Origin: Burkholderiales bacterium
GTDB taxonomy: Bacteria > Pseudomonadota > Gammaproteobacteria > Burkholderiales > CAIKXV01
Reading direction: 5' to 3'
Assembly (NCBI GenBank): GCA_019751575.1
Contig: JAIENF010000377.1
Coordinates: 1-6,180, forward strand
DNA: 6,180 nt
Numbering within the stretch: position 1 is the stretch's first letter; every line of letters starts with the position of its first letter. Shown here piece by piece: positions 1 through 5,426 of the stretch. The position numbers were made by a program, and so were the translations under genes. The notes below the pieces were generated by a model. It did no database searches, had not been told where the DNA came from, and saw nothing but the letters and a program-made list of their open reading frames with translations.

Positions 1-281
1 AGTACGCCGCTGATCTGTTTCGTTGCGGAAGTCGCCATTTCCTCGGCCACCTCCACGTCCGACAGGATGCTTATGCATCGGGCGAGGTAACTGCGTCCTG
101 CGTCGGTCAGGTTGAGGCTGCGGGTGGTCCGTTGCAGGAGGCGCGTGCCCAGGTGGTTCTCGAGGTCCGAGATCAGGCGCGAGGTTGCAGTCGTCGACAG
201 TCCCAGGCGCTCCGAGGCACGGGCGAAGGTGCCGGATTCGACGACCTGTGCGAAGACGCGCATGGCGAGAAGGCGATCCAT
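1..281 (-). CDS. LysR-family transcriptional regulator, N-terminal part (cut by window edge)
   Basis: This is the first 93 codons of a LysR-type DNA-binding regulator; the ligand-binding domain lies beyond the left edge. The protein begins MDRLLAMRVFAQVVESGTFA and shows the typical winged HTH at about residues 4-62: an N-terminal helix, a helix-turn-helix around ERLGLSTTATSRLISDLE, then LGTRLLQRTTR and LTDAGRSYL, which are classic family signatures. The start at 281 gives the usual family N-terminus, and an AGGA (minus strand, about 292-295) lies ten bases upstream; the second Met, at residue 7, is too far into the first helix. The gene diverges from the dioxygenase gene at 414, the usual arrangement for a LysR regulator and its target, so control of that gene is a reasonable inference. 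The inducer is unknown. The family assignment is secure. Confidence 0.93.
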   Translation of the reverse strand, partial: MDRLLAMRVFAQVVESGTFARASERLGLSTTATSRLISDLENHLGTRLLQRTTRSLNLTDAGRSYLARCISILSDVEVAEEMATSATKQISGV

Positions 282-285
282 GCCC

Positions 286-316
286 GGATTATCCTGCCTG
301 CAGGGATTATCAATCC
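286..316. promoter_or_regulatory. Repeated GGATTATC motifs with dyads in the LysR/dioxygenase gap
   Basis: GGATTATC occurs at 286-293 and again at 304-311, 18 bp apart. The first copy lies inside the dyad GGAT-T-ATCC (286-294) and the second inside GGATT-ATC-AATCC (304-316); between them is the palindrome CCTGCAGG (297-304). They sit just upstream of the LysR start codon. LysR regulators commonly bind such dyads and repress their own genes, so this is a candidate autoregulatory site. No binding is shown by the sequence alone, and on the minus strand each copy reads GATAATCC, so each could also be part of a -10 element. Confidence 0.4.
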
Positions 317-318
317 TC

Positions 319-334
319 AATAAACCCGTTTATT
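319..334. promoter_or_regulatory. Perfect 7+7 bp palindrome between LysR and dioxygenase genes
   Basis: AATAAAC and GTTTATT form perfect 7-bp arms around a CC centre. A run of T follows, and then TTGACA at 338-343, which resembles a -35 box; I see no convincing -10 box at 16-18 bp from it. The position midway in a divergent LysR gap suggests an operator. The two-base centre and AT-rich arms argue against a terminator hairpin. Confidence 0.4.
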
Positions 335-413
335 TTTTTGACATGGACAAACAGACTGTCGCTCAGGGTCCAAGGTTTGCGTACGCGTCATTACTGTCCG
401 TGAGGTTGCGTAG

Positions 414-1223
414 TTGAGCGAAAGACTGCCGACGCTTTTTGTGTCCCATGGCGCGCCCACGCTGGCACTCGACCATGCCGGCTGCCGCGGCAGCCACGGC
501 GAACTGGCCACGGCGCTGGCCGGCTTCGCACAGGTTACCCGCCCGCCGAAGGCGGTGCTTATCGTCTCCGCGCACTGGGGCACGAGCATGACGATGCTCA
601 CCGGCTCCGCCGCGCCCTCGACCATCCACGATTTCGCTGGATTCGATCCGTCGTTGTCTTCGACCGACTATCCCGCTCACGGATCGTCGGCACTTGCGGT
701 GCAGGTCCACGGCCTGCTCGGCGCGGCCGGAATCGAAGCCGGCATCGACCTGGGGCGCGGGTTGGACCACGGCGCCTGGGTGCCCCTGCTGCACCTGTAT
801 CCCGGCGCCGATGTCCCGGTGGTCCAGATGTCGCTGCAGCCCGCCGCAGTGCCCGGATGCCAGCATGCGATCGGCCGCGCGCTGTCATCCTTGCCGGACG
901 AAGGCGTGCTGGTGATCGGCTCCGGCGGCATCACCCACAACCTGCGTGCGGCCGATACGTCCGGCAGCGACGCAGCGGAGGCGCCCTGGGCGCGCGCCTT
1001 CGCCGACTGGATCGGGACGTGCCTCGACGCGAGGGACACCGAGGCGCTGCTCGACTGGCGCGCACGGGGGCCCGACGCCGAGCGCAACCATCCGACCGCC
1101 GAGCACCTGATGCCGCTGTTCCTGGCGCTGGGCGCTGCGGGGGAAGCCTGGACAGCCCGCCGCCTGTACCGGGGTGCCATCATGGGTACCATCGCGCTCG
1201 ACACTTGGGCGTTCGACAGCTAG
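414..1223 (+). CDS. DODA-type extradiol aromatic ring-opening dioxygenase (YgiD/4,5-DOPA dioxygenase-like)
   Basis: This 269-residue protein belongs to the class III extradiol dioxygenase-like DODA family, metal-dependent cytoplasmic enzymes that cleave catechol-type rings; plant members act on DOPA and bacterial ones often have unknown substrates. The family pattern is clear: LPTLFVSHGAP near the N-terminus (His12), KAVLIVSAHWG (His54), LDHGAWVPLLHLYP (His119), GSGGITHNL (His175) and NHPTAEHLMPLFLALGAAGE (His226, His231). His12, His54 and one of the late histidines are the expected metal ligands. The TTG start is fixed because an in-frame TAG lies directly before it (411-413); GAGG at 402-405 is a well-spaced ribosome binding site. 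Length is normal for the family. The divergent LysR gene probably controls it. The substrate cannot be read from the sequence. Confidence 0.9.
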   Translation: MSERLPTLFVSHGAPTLALDHAGCRGSHGELATALAGFAQVTRPPKAVLIVSAHWGTSMTMLTGSAAPSTIHDFAGFDPSLSSTDYPAHGSSALAVQVHGLLGAAGIEAGIDLGRGLDHGAWVPLLHLYPGADVPVVQMSLQPAAVPGCQHAIGRALSSLPDEGVLVIGSGGITHNLRAADTSGSDAAEAPWARAFADWIGTCLDARDTEALLDWRARGPDAERNHPTAEHLMPLFLALGAAGEAWTARRLYRGAIMGTIALDTWAFDS

Positions 1224-1709
1224 GACGCGGCCGGACGACGCGCGATGGCACCTGCGGGGCCCGCAGCGCGCCCGATATCGGCCGCCACCCGGTCGATCAA
1301 CTCGCGTGGCGTCGCGGTCGGCGCGAAGCAGGCGAACCACGCGATCAGGTCGAAGCCCGGGAATTCGGCGCGGTGAACGAGATCGTCACATGGCCGGCCA
1401 TCTGGTCCACCACCAGCGGTCCCGCGCCGGGTGGGTCAGGATCATGTTCGGCGAGGTGGCGCCCATCGAGATCGGCGCGAAGTCGCGGAATGGATCGCAG
1501 GGCAGCTTGCGGTACAGGCTGAAGTTGGCGGTCAGCGAGTTGTTGGCGATCAGCCGCGTGTAGCCGTCCGGCGCGGCCCTTGCGGCGATCTCGGCACCGA
1601 GGTTGCCGCCGGCGCCCGGCCGGTTCTCGATCACCACCGGCTGGCCGAGCAGCGCGGGCAGGCGGATCGGCTCGACCGGCCAGGACTGTGCCGTGGCCGG
1701 CCGTACGCC
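1220..1709 (-). pseudogene. Decayed Bug/TctC-family periplasmic substrate-binding protein gene
   Basis: Three blocks of a tripartite tricarboxylate transporter-type binding protein (Bug family, normally about 320 residues) survive in three different frames on the minus strand. Block A (about 1709-1428) has a signal-peptide end ATAQS, then WPVEPIRL, LGQPVVIENRPGAGGNLGAE, ARAAPDGYT and SLYRKLPCDPFRDFAPIS. It ends at ILTHP and has an in-frame gap after PIRL (near 1659), where the family glycine-rich loop should follow. Block B (about 1425-1366) reads GPLVVDQMAGHVTISFTAP. Block C (1366-1220) reads EFPGFDLIAWFACFAPTATP and continues to a TAG stop. The start codon and most of the signal peptide are missing next to the flavin reductase stop. 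By family length, roughly half of the protein is lost. It cannot make a functional binding protein. A misassembly could mimic one frameshift but hardly three separate losses. Confidence 0.88.
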
Positions 1710-1719
1710 TGCGTGCTGC

Positions 1720-2418
1720 CTACCTGCGGGTGGCCTTCGGCATCCCGGTGAGCGACGGGGTGTCTCCGACCTTCGACATGTCCGGACGGGCGACGCTGAA
1801 GATGTCGCCGAGCGGTGCATACAGCGAGCCGGACAGGCGTCCGACCGGATCGAGCAGCTTCGGGTCGACGCGGCCGTTCTTCCAGACCGACGGCGACACG
1901 TGCACATGCTCGATCTTCGCGATCACGATGTGGGTGCGGCCGTCCTGGTAGATGTGCTTCACCTCGCATTCGAGGTGCGCCTTCGCCTCGCCGACGCGGT
2001 ACGGCTTCACCGTCTTCGACGGCACCGCCGTGAGGCCCGCCCATTCGAACTCGTCCTGGTCGCGCGGCCAGTCGCCCGAGGTGAAGCTCATCTTCTCGAG
2101 CAGGTCCATGGTCACGATGTTGGCGACGAACTGCGGCACCTCGCGGATGTTCTTCACGCTGTCCTTCTCGCCGGTGGAGCCGAACGCGCAGTAGAACGGT
2201 TCCGAGCCCATCAGGTTGAAGTACGAGTACGGTGCGACGTTGCGCACGCCGGCGGCGGAGATGGTGGAGATCCAGCCCACCGGACGCGGTACCACCAGCG
2301 CGGTCAGCAGCAGGTAGAAGTCGCGCGGGGACAGGGTATCGGGGCCGAGCTCGAGGGCTTCGGTGAGCACGTCGGGGACGCCGGGCGCGTTCTTCGGGTT
2401 GCCGGGGGTGACGCTCAT
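1720..2418 (-). CDS. Flavin reductase-like domain protein (FMN-binding, DIM6/NTAB type)
   Basis: This 232-residue protein matches the flavin reductase-like FMN-binding split-barrel family, whose members supply reduced flavin to monooxygenases or act on bound flavin directly. Visible signatures are PRPVGWISTISAAGVRNVAPYS at about 44-65, with YFNLMGSEP directly after, then KDSVKNIRE (85-93) with FVANIV (97-102), the segment where the family normally contacts flavin, and a conserved AHLECEV (147-153). The start is supported by GAGGAG on the minus strand (2429-2434), ten bases upstream. The protein looks intact, with a short extra C-terminal tail. Its stop abuts the Bug pseudogene on the same strand, which suggests they once formed an operon. 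I see no monooxygenase partner in the window, so the cellular role and electron acceptor are unknown. Confidence 0.88.
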   Translation of the reverse strand: MSVTPGNPKNAPGVPDVLTEALELGPDTLSPRDFYLLLTALVVPRPVGWISTISAAGVRNVAPYSYFNLMGSEPFYCAFGSTGEKDSVKNIREVPQFVANIVTMDLLEKMSFTSGDWPRDQDEFEWAGLTAVPSKTVKPYRVGEAKAHLECEVKHIYQDGRTHIVIAKIEHVHVSPSVWKNGRVDPKLLDPVGRLSGSLYAPLGDIFSVARPDMSKVGDTPSLTGMPKATRR

Positions 2419-2523
2419 GGTGCGCTCGCTCCTCGATTGTTCAGGCGCTCGCGGCCTCGGACCGGCCGCGCAGTGACGACCCTGCTGCGGGCGGAAGGAT
2501 ACAGCAGCCGGAGCAGTCGACGG
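2419..2523. other. Short intergenic gap with one weak hairpin
   Basis: This 105-base gap separates the exported-protein gene from the flavin reductase gene, both on the minus strand. It contains CTGCTG (2482-2487) and CAGCAG (2502-2507), which could form a 6-bp stem with a 14-base loop, but no T-run follows on either strand, so a terminator is not supported. I see no clear promoter. Confidence 0.5.
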
Positions 2524-4209
2524 CTAATCGCAGGTGGCCGGGGTCGTGGTGCCCAGGTACTGGCCGTTCAGGGAGAATTGCGTCCACACGAAGGCGCCGC
2601 AGGGGTGGTCGTAGTGGCTTACCGTGATGGTGCCGTTGCCATCGTAGCCGGCCTGTTGCGGCTCCCAGGCCTGCCCTCGGTAGGTCACTGCGGTGAACTG
2701 CATCGGAGCGATCGCAGGCTGCCCGCGGTTGAAGACGGCTTCGTAGGCGCGATAGGTCGAGTTGCAGCTGCCGGACAGGCACTGCGCCCACGGGGCGACC
2801 CGCGAACGCACGGTCCATGTGCCTTCGATCGCGCACTGGACCTCGACCTGCAGGCGGGCCTTGTCGCCGGGTGCCGGCGTGAACGAGACCACCGTCTGTT
2901 CGCGCTCGCCCGAGACCGTGATCGGTGCGAGGGACAGCAGGTTGCCCACGCTCGACGCGGCAAGCAGCGGGCGGTCCGGGTCGTGCGGGTCGAGGATCAT
3001 CGGCGCGAGCGCGGATGCCGCGACCGGCCGCAGCCGGCGCGACCAATCGTAGGCGACGGTCGGCGAGAGCGCGATCGTCTCCGTGCGGTTGAGCCGTGCG
3101 AAGCGGCCGTCCGGCGTGACCGCATAGCGGTCGCTGGCCGCGGTCAGCGTATAGCCATAGCGACCTGCGTTGCGGAAGGTCATGTCAGCGGAGCAGCCAC
3201 CGAACGTGAGTTCGCGCTGGTCGACCTGCAGCGAGACGCGGGCCACCTGTTCCACGCGGCCGTCGCCTGCGGTCACTGCGTCGTAGACCGGCGCCAGCCG
3301 AAGGCCGTAGTCGACCAGCGCGCTGGCCGAGCCCTGCTCGTCGATCAGCGTGATGACGTCCGTGAAGGACTGCGGGCATTCCCCGCGTGCGCGCCGGTCG
3401 ATCAGGCAGCGCAGGCCGGCTTCAGGGTCGACGAGCGAATCGTCCACCCGGTCCGGCGGATCGAACGCGCCGCCGGTATCGAGCGTGGCCACGGGTCCGA
3501 TCGGCTGCATCATGAGGTTGAGTCGCTGCCAGCGCAGCTGACCTGCCTCGGGATAGGCCCAGCCGGCGGGCAGCCCGGTCGCGACCCGCAGCGGGATGTA
3601 CTGCACGTGGAGGATGTGCGGTTGCGCATCGAACAGCCGCGGATCGGCAAAGCTCGCGCGGCCGGCCCGGTCCACCGAGAGCGTCCAGACCAGCCGTCGC
3701 GGACTGGCGGCTCCCCGGACCGTCACCTGCTGGTCGAACGAGAACGTCGCCTGCACCAATCCTCGTGATTGCAGGGCCGCACTCAAGGTCGCTGCCAGTG
3801 CCGGGGCCTGTGCACCGAGATGCTGGCTGGCCTGCGCGAGCAGTTGCGCTTGCGGCAGGGCGTCTCCGAAGTCGCGGACGGCGACCTGTGCGATCGACGA
3901 CCCGTCCGGCAGGGTCTCGGCCACGCGGCTGGAGTCGAGTCCTGTCGGGCCGAAGGTGAGGCTGCCGATGCGTGCAGTGATCGAAGCGCCTGCCGGCCCG
4001 GCGGTCTGGCTGATCACCAGCAGGCGTTGGGCGGATCTCGGTGCCTGGGCGAAGGCAGTGCAGGCCAGCGCCGTGGCCAGCCATGCCCCGGCGATCACGG
4101 TGGCCGCACGGTGGAAGCCGGCGCGAAGGGTCCGCTGGCGGGGCTGCTGCCAGGGGCCACTGCGCGGGGCTCGGGCTTCGACGACGGGGTGCGCGATCGA
4201 GGGGGGCAT
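2524..4209 (-). CDS. Exported protein of unknown function, cysteine-bearing C-terminal half
   Basis: I do not recognise this 561-residue protein. An Arg-rich N-terminus is followed by a hydrophobic stretch at about 35-55 (TVIAGAWLATALACTAFA) ending in a plausible signal peptidase I site after AFA, so the protein is probably periplasmic or secreted. A lipoprotein reading at Cys50 is possible but less likely. The mature part has no further membrane segment. Eight cysteines (268, 278, 339, 459, 477, 482, 537, 560) all lie in the C-terminal half; the even number and exported location suggest disulfides. The rest is rich in short beta-like stretches. The Met at 4209 leaves an unusually long n-region of about 33 residues, and I see no strong ribosome binding site, so the true start may be further in. 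It lies 60 bases downstream of the S24-like regulator gene on the same strand and could be co-transcribed with it. Confidence 0.75.
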   Translation of the reverse strand: MPPSIAHPVVEARAPRSGPWQQPRQRTLRAGFHRAATVIAGAWLATALACTAFAQAPRSAQRLLVISQTAGPAGASITARIGSLTFGPTGLDSSRVAETLPDGSSIAQVAVRDFGDALPQAQLLAQASQHLGAQAPALAATLSAALQSRGLVQATFSFDQQVTVRGAASPRRLVWTLSVDRAGRASFADPRLFDAQPHILHVQYIPLRVATGLPAGWAYPEAGQLRWQRLNLMMQPIGPVATLDTGGAFDPPDRVDDSLVDPEAGLRCLIDRRARGECPQSFTDVITLIDEQGSASALVDYGLRLAPVYDAVTAGDGRVEQVARVSLQVDQRELTFGGCSADMTFRNAGRYGYTLTAASDRYAVTPDGRFARLNRTETIALSPTVAYDWSRRLRPVAASALAPMILDPHDPDRPLLAASSVGNLLSLAPITVSGEREQTVVSFTPAPGDKARLQVEVQCAIEGTWTVRSRVAPWAQCLSGSCNSTYRAYEAVFNRGQPAIAPMQFTAVTYRGQAWEPQQAGYDGNGTITVSHYDHPCGAFVWTQFSLNGQYLGTTTPATCD

Positions 4210-4215
4210 GCCGTG

Positions 4216-4225
4216 ATCTTAAGAT
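4216..4225. repeat. Perfect 10-bp palindrome just upstream of the exported-protein start
   Basis: ATCTTAAGAT is a perfect palindrome six bases before the ATG at 4209, at the place where a ribosome binding site would be. It could be a small operator or chance; it is AT-rich against a GC-rich background. Confidence 0.3.
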
Positions 4226-4264
4226 GTCCGGCGCCGTCCGCGCAGCCGGGAACGGGCGCGTGCC

Positions 4265-4277
4265 GCGGGTTACCCGC
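4265..4277. repeat. Short GC hairpin over the repressor stop codon
   Basis: GCGGGT and ACCCGC are perfect 6-bp arms around a single base, with the repressor TAA stop in the centre. No T-run follows on the minus strand, so it is not a standard terminator, though it could slow transcription into the exported-protein gene. Confidence 0.25.
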
Positions 4278-5112
4278 CCGTGTCCTGCATGGGGCGGACC
4301 AGGCACAACGCCTTGCCACGCAGGATCGGCAAGCCATCGAGCGAGGACGCTTCATCGGCGGCGAACGCGGGCACGATCGCGGGTGCGGCGGTGGTGCTGC
4401 CCGCCAGCGCCTCGATCCGGTAGCCGTCGTGCGTCCGGCGTACCTGTCGCAGCACTGGCGGCGCGGTCGACGTGACCTGCAGGAGGTAAACGCCATCGCC
4501 GCGCCACAGGGGATCGAGTCTGACCACCACCCGGTCCCCCGACCGGCAGGCCGGTGCCAGGGTTTCGTCTGCAATGCCGACCAGGACGAGGGCAGCCCCA
4601 GGGGTGGCGTCGGCGTCCGTCCCGGAGGGCGTGCCCGCCGGATCCTCGAATGCTGACGGATCGATCGCCAGGCGCAGGGGCGACGCGCCGTCCAGGGGCG
4701 GCGCCGGGGTGAGTTCGGCCAGGGTTGCGCGGCGCAGCGCCTGAGCATCGACCAGGCGCGAGATATCGACCACCTGGCGCGGCCCGTCCGACAGCAGGTC
4801 GTCCGGGGCGAATCCATAACGCTGTGCGAGGTCGAGCAGTTTCTCGAGCGTTGGCCAGCCGGCGCCGGTCAGCCATTTGCGAGCGGCCGCAGGGGTCACC
4901 GCACAAACGCGCGCCAGCTCCGCCGCCCGCCCCGAAGCGTCGCGCGGGACATCGGCGCGCTGGTCGAGCAACTGGTTCAGGTTGCGCGTGAACAGTTGCC
5001 GGAACCGCTCGTTGCTCGGCCGGCCCATGCGCCGGCGCTGCGCCCCGGGCGAGTCCGTCCCGCCGGCGGGTTGCGCAGGATCGTCCGGGGTTCGAGGGGG
5101 GCGAAGGGCCAT
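4270..5112 (-). CDS. CI/S24-like HTH repressor with degenerate autoprotease site
   Basis: This 280-residue regulator has an XRE/CI-type HTH domain at about 37-108, including AAELARVCAVTPAAARKWL and the typical follow-on PTLEKLLDLAQRYGFAPDDLL. A Pro/Ala-rich linker leads to a C-terminal peptidase S24-like domain at about 175-275, with LVGIADETLAPACRSGDRVV and WRGDGVYLLQV. In LexA/CI proteins the first motif reads GDSMxP with the catalytic Ser; here Thr184 stands at that place. Near the position of the catalytic Lys, 38 residues on, is Arg222 (VLRQV). SOS-type self-cleavage is therefore doubtful. The ATG at 5112 is preferred: TATCAT on the minus strand (5121-5126) is a good -10 box eight bases upstream, giving a nearly leaderless mRNA as for lambda cI from PRM. 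A 333-residue form from 5271 would include promoter and operator sequence. The gene diverges from the flhD-like gene and probably controls both promoters. Confidence 0.85.
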   Translation of the reverse strand: MALRPPRTPDDPAQPAGGTDSPGAQRRRMGRPSNERFRQLFTRNLNQLLDQRADVPRDASGRAAELARVCAVTPAAARKWLTGAGWPTLEKLLDLAQRYGFAPDDLLSDGPRQVVDISRLVDAQALRRATLAELTPAPPLDGASPLRLAIDPSAFEDPAGTPSGTDADATPGAALVLVGIADETLAPACRSGDRVVVRLDPLWRGDGVYLLQVTSTAPPVLRQVRRTHDGYRIEALAGSTTAAPAIVPAFAADEASSLDGLPILRGKALCLVRPMQDTGG

Positions 5113-5120
5113 GCGCCCAG

Positions 5121-5136
5121 ATGATACCGAAAGTAA
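5121..5136. promoter_or_regulatory. Operator-like site 1 over the repressor -10 box
   Basis: ATGATACCGAAAGTAA carries TAC-N5-GTA at 5125-5135. Its first 15 bases match ATGATACTAAAAGTA at 5299-5313 at 13 positions. Read on the minus strand, the left end is TATCAT, a one-mismatch -10 box ending eight bases before the repressor ATG. The hexamer 17 bp upstream (TCCACC) is a poor -35. A repressor bound here would block its own promoter. Confidence 0.55.
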
Positions 5137-5280
5137 ATTCCAGGGTGGAGGCGTTTGTGGAAGTTCTTCCGGTACTCGCTGCCGGCGCACACGGAACGGC
5201 TTTCCCGGGAGATAAATGTTCTTAAATACAGGTTGTTGAAGCAATCGTGGCGAGACGGTCCGTCGCGTCATCCTCGGTTT

Positions 5281-5293
5281 TTACGAAAAGTGT
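5281..5293. promoter_or_regulatory. Operator-like site 3 (weaker copy)
   Basis: TTACGAAAAGTGT contains TAC-N5-GTG at 5282-5292, centred 21 bp (two helical turns) from the centre of site 2. It differs from the better sites in the last base of the right half. The spacing suits side-by-side binding of two repressor dimers. Confidence 0.4.
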
Positions 5294-5298
5294 AGCAA

Positions 5299-5314
5299 AT
5301 GATACTAAAAGTAT
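5299..5314. promoter_or_regulatory. Operator-like site 2 next to the flhD-like -35 box
   Basis: ATACT-AAA-AGTAT is a perfect dyad at 5302-5314 inside the repeated 15-mer ATGATACTAAAAGTA. Its last base is the first base of the TTGACA -35 box, so a bound protein should interfere with polymerase at this promoter. Confidence 0.6.
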
Positions 5315-5342
5315 TGACAGGCTCTGGAGGGCTCGCTAGATT
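5314..5342 (+). promoter_or_regulatory. Sigma70-type promoter for the flhD-flhC-like genes
   Basis: The -35 box TTGACA (5314-5319) is a perfect consensus. The -10 box TAGATT (5337-5342) follows after an ideal 17-bp spacer. Transcription should start near 5349, leaving about 78 bases of leader before the flhD-like ATG. A promoter this strong beside a repressor gene suggests that it is normally held off. Confidence 0.75.
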
Positions 5343-5414
5343 GGCAACGCGTCGCAGCCGGGATGCCTGTCCGGGACGGCGCCCGCGTGTTCCGCCTCTC
5401 CAACGTTCCCATTC

Positions 5415-5420
5415 GAGGAG
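5415..5420 (+). promoter_or_regulatory. Ribosome binding site that fixes the flhD-like start
   Basis: GAGGAG lies six bases before the ATG at 5427. This strong site is the main reason for accepting the long N-terminal extension over the GTG at 5616, which has no such site. Confidence 0.75.
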
Positions 5421-5426
5421 TTCTCC

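Larger units (their letters stand above)
5113..5426. promoter_or_regulatory. Divergent control region between repressor and flhD-like genes
   Basis: This 314-base gap is visibly more AT-rich than its flanks, especially at 5211-5320. It contains the repressor -10 box, three copies of a TAC-N5-GTR motif, the flhD-like promoter and a leader of roughly 75-80 bases. I see no credible small gene in it. The arrangement suggests joint control of both genes by the repressor. Confidence 0.7.

Noticed and set aside
319..340. Palindrome plus T-run as an intrinsic terminator
   Set aside because: It lies between two divergent starts, has AT-rich arms and only a two-base centre, so a terminator makes little sense there.
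338..366. TTGACA at 338 as a complete promoter for the dioxygenase
   Set aside because: No acceptable -10 hexamer lies 16-18 bp downstream (GCTCAG at 17 bp), so only the -35-like box can be noted; an activator-dependent promoter remains possible.
2482..2507. Hairpin as a terminator after the exported-protein gene
   Set aside because: The stem has only 6 bp, the loop 14 bases, and no T-run follows on either strand.
1603..3768. Open frame of 721 codons on the plus strand
   Set aside because: It lies antisense to the flavin reductase, exported-protein and Bug sequences, has no family-like motifs, and is a typical long shadow frame in GC-rich DNA.
3769..4656. Open frame of 295 codons on the plus strand
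   Set aside because: It is antisense to the exported-protein and S24-like regulator genes, with low-complexity Arg/Gly-rich translation and no motif.
5113..5271. Longer repressor reading from ATG 5271 (333 residues)
   Set aside because: The extra 53 residues resemble no domain and would be encoded by the region holding operator site 1 and the -10 box; the GAGG there directly touches the ATG.
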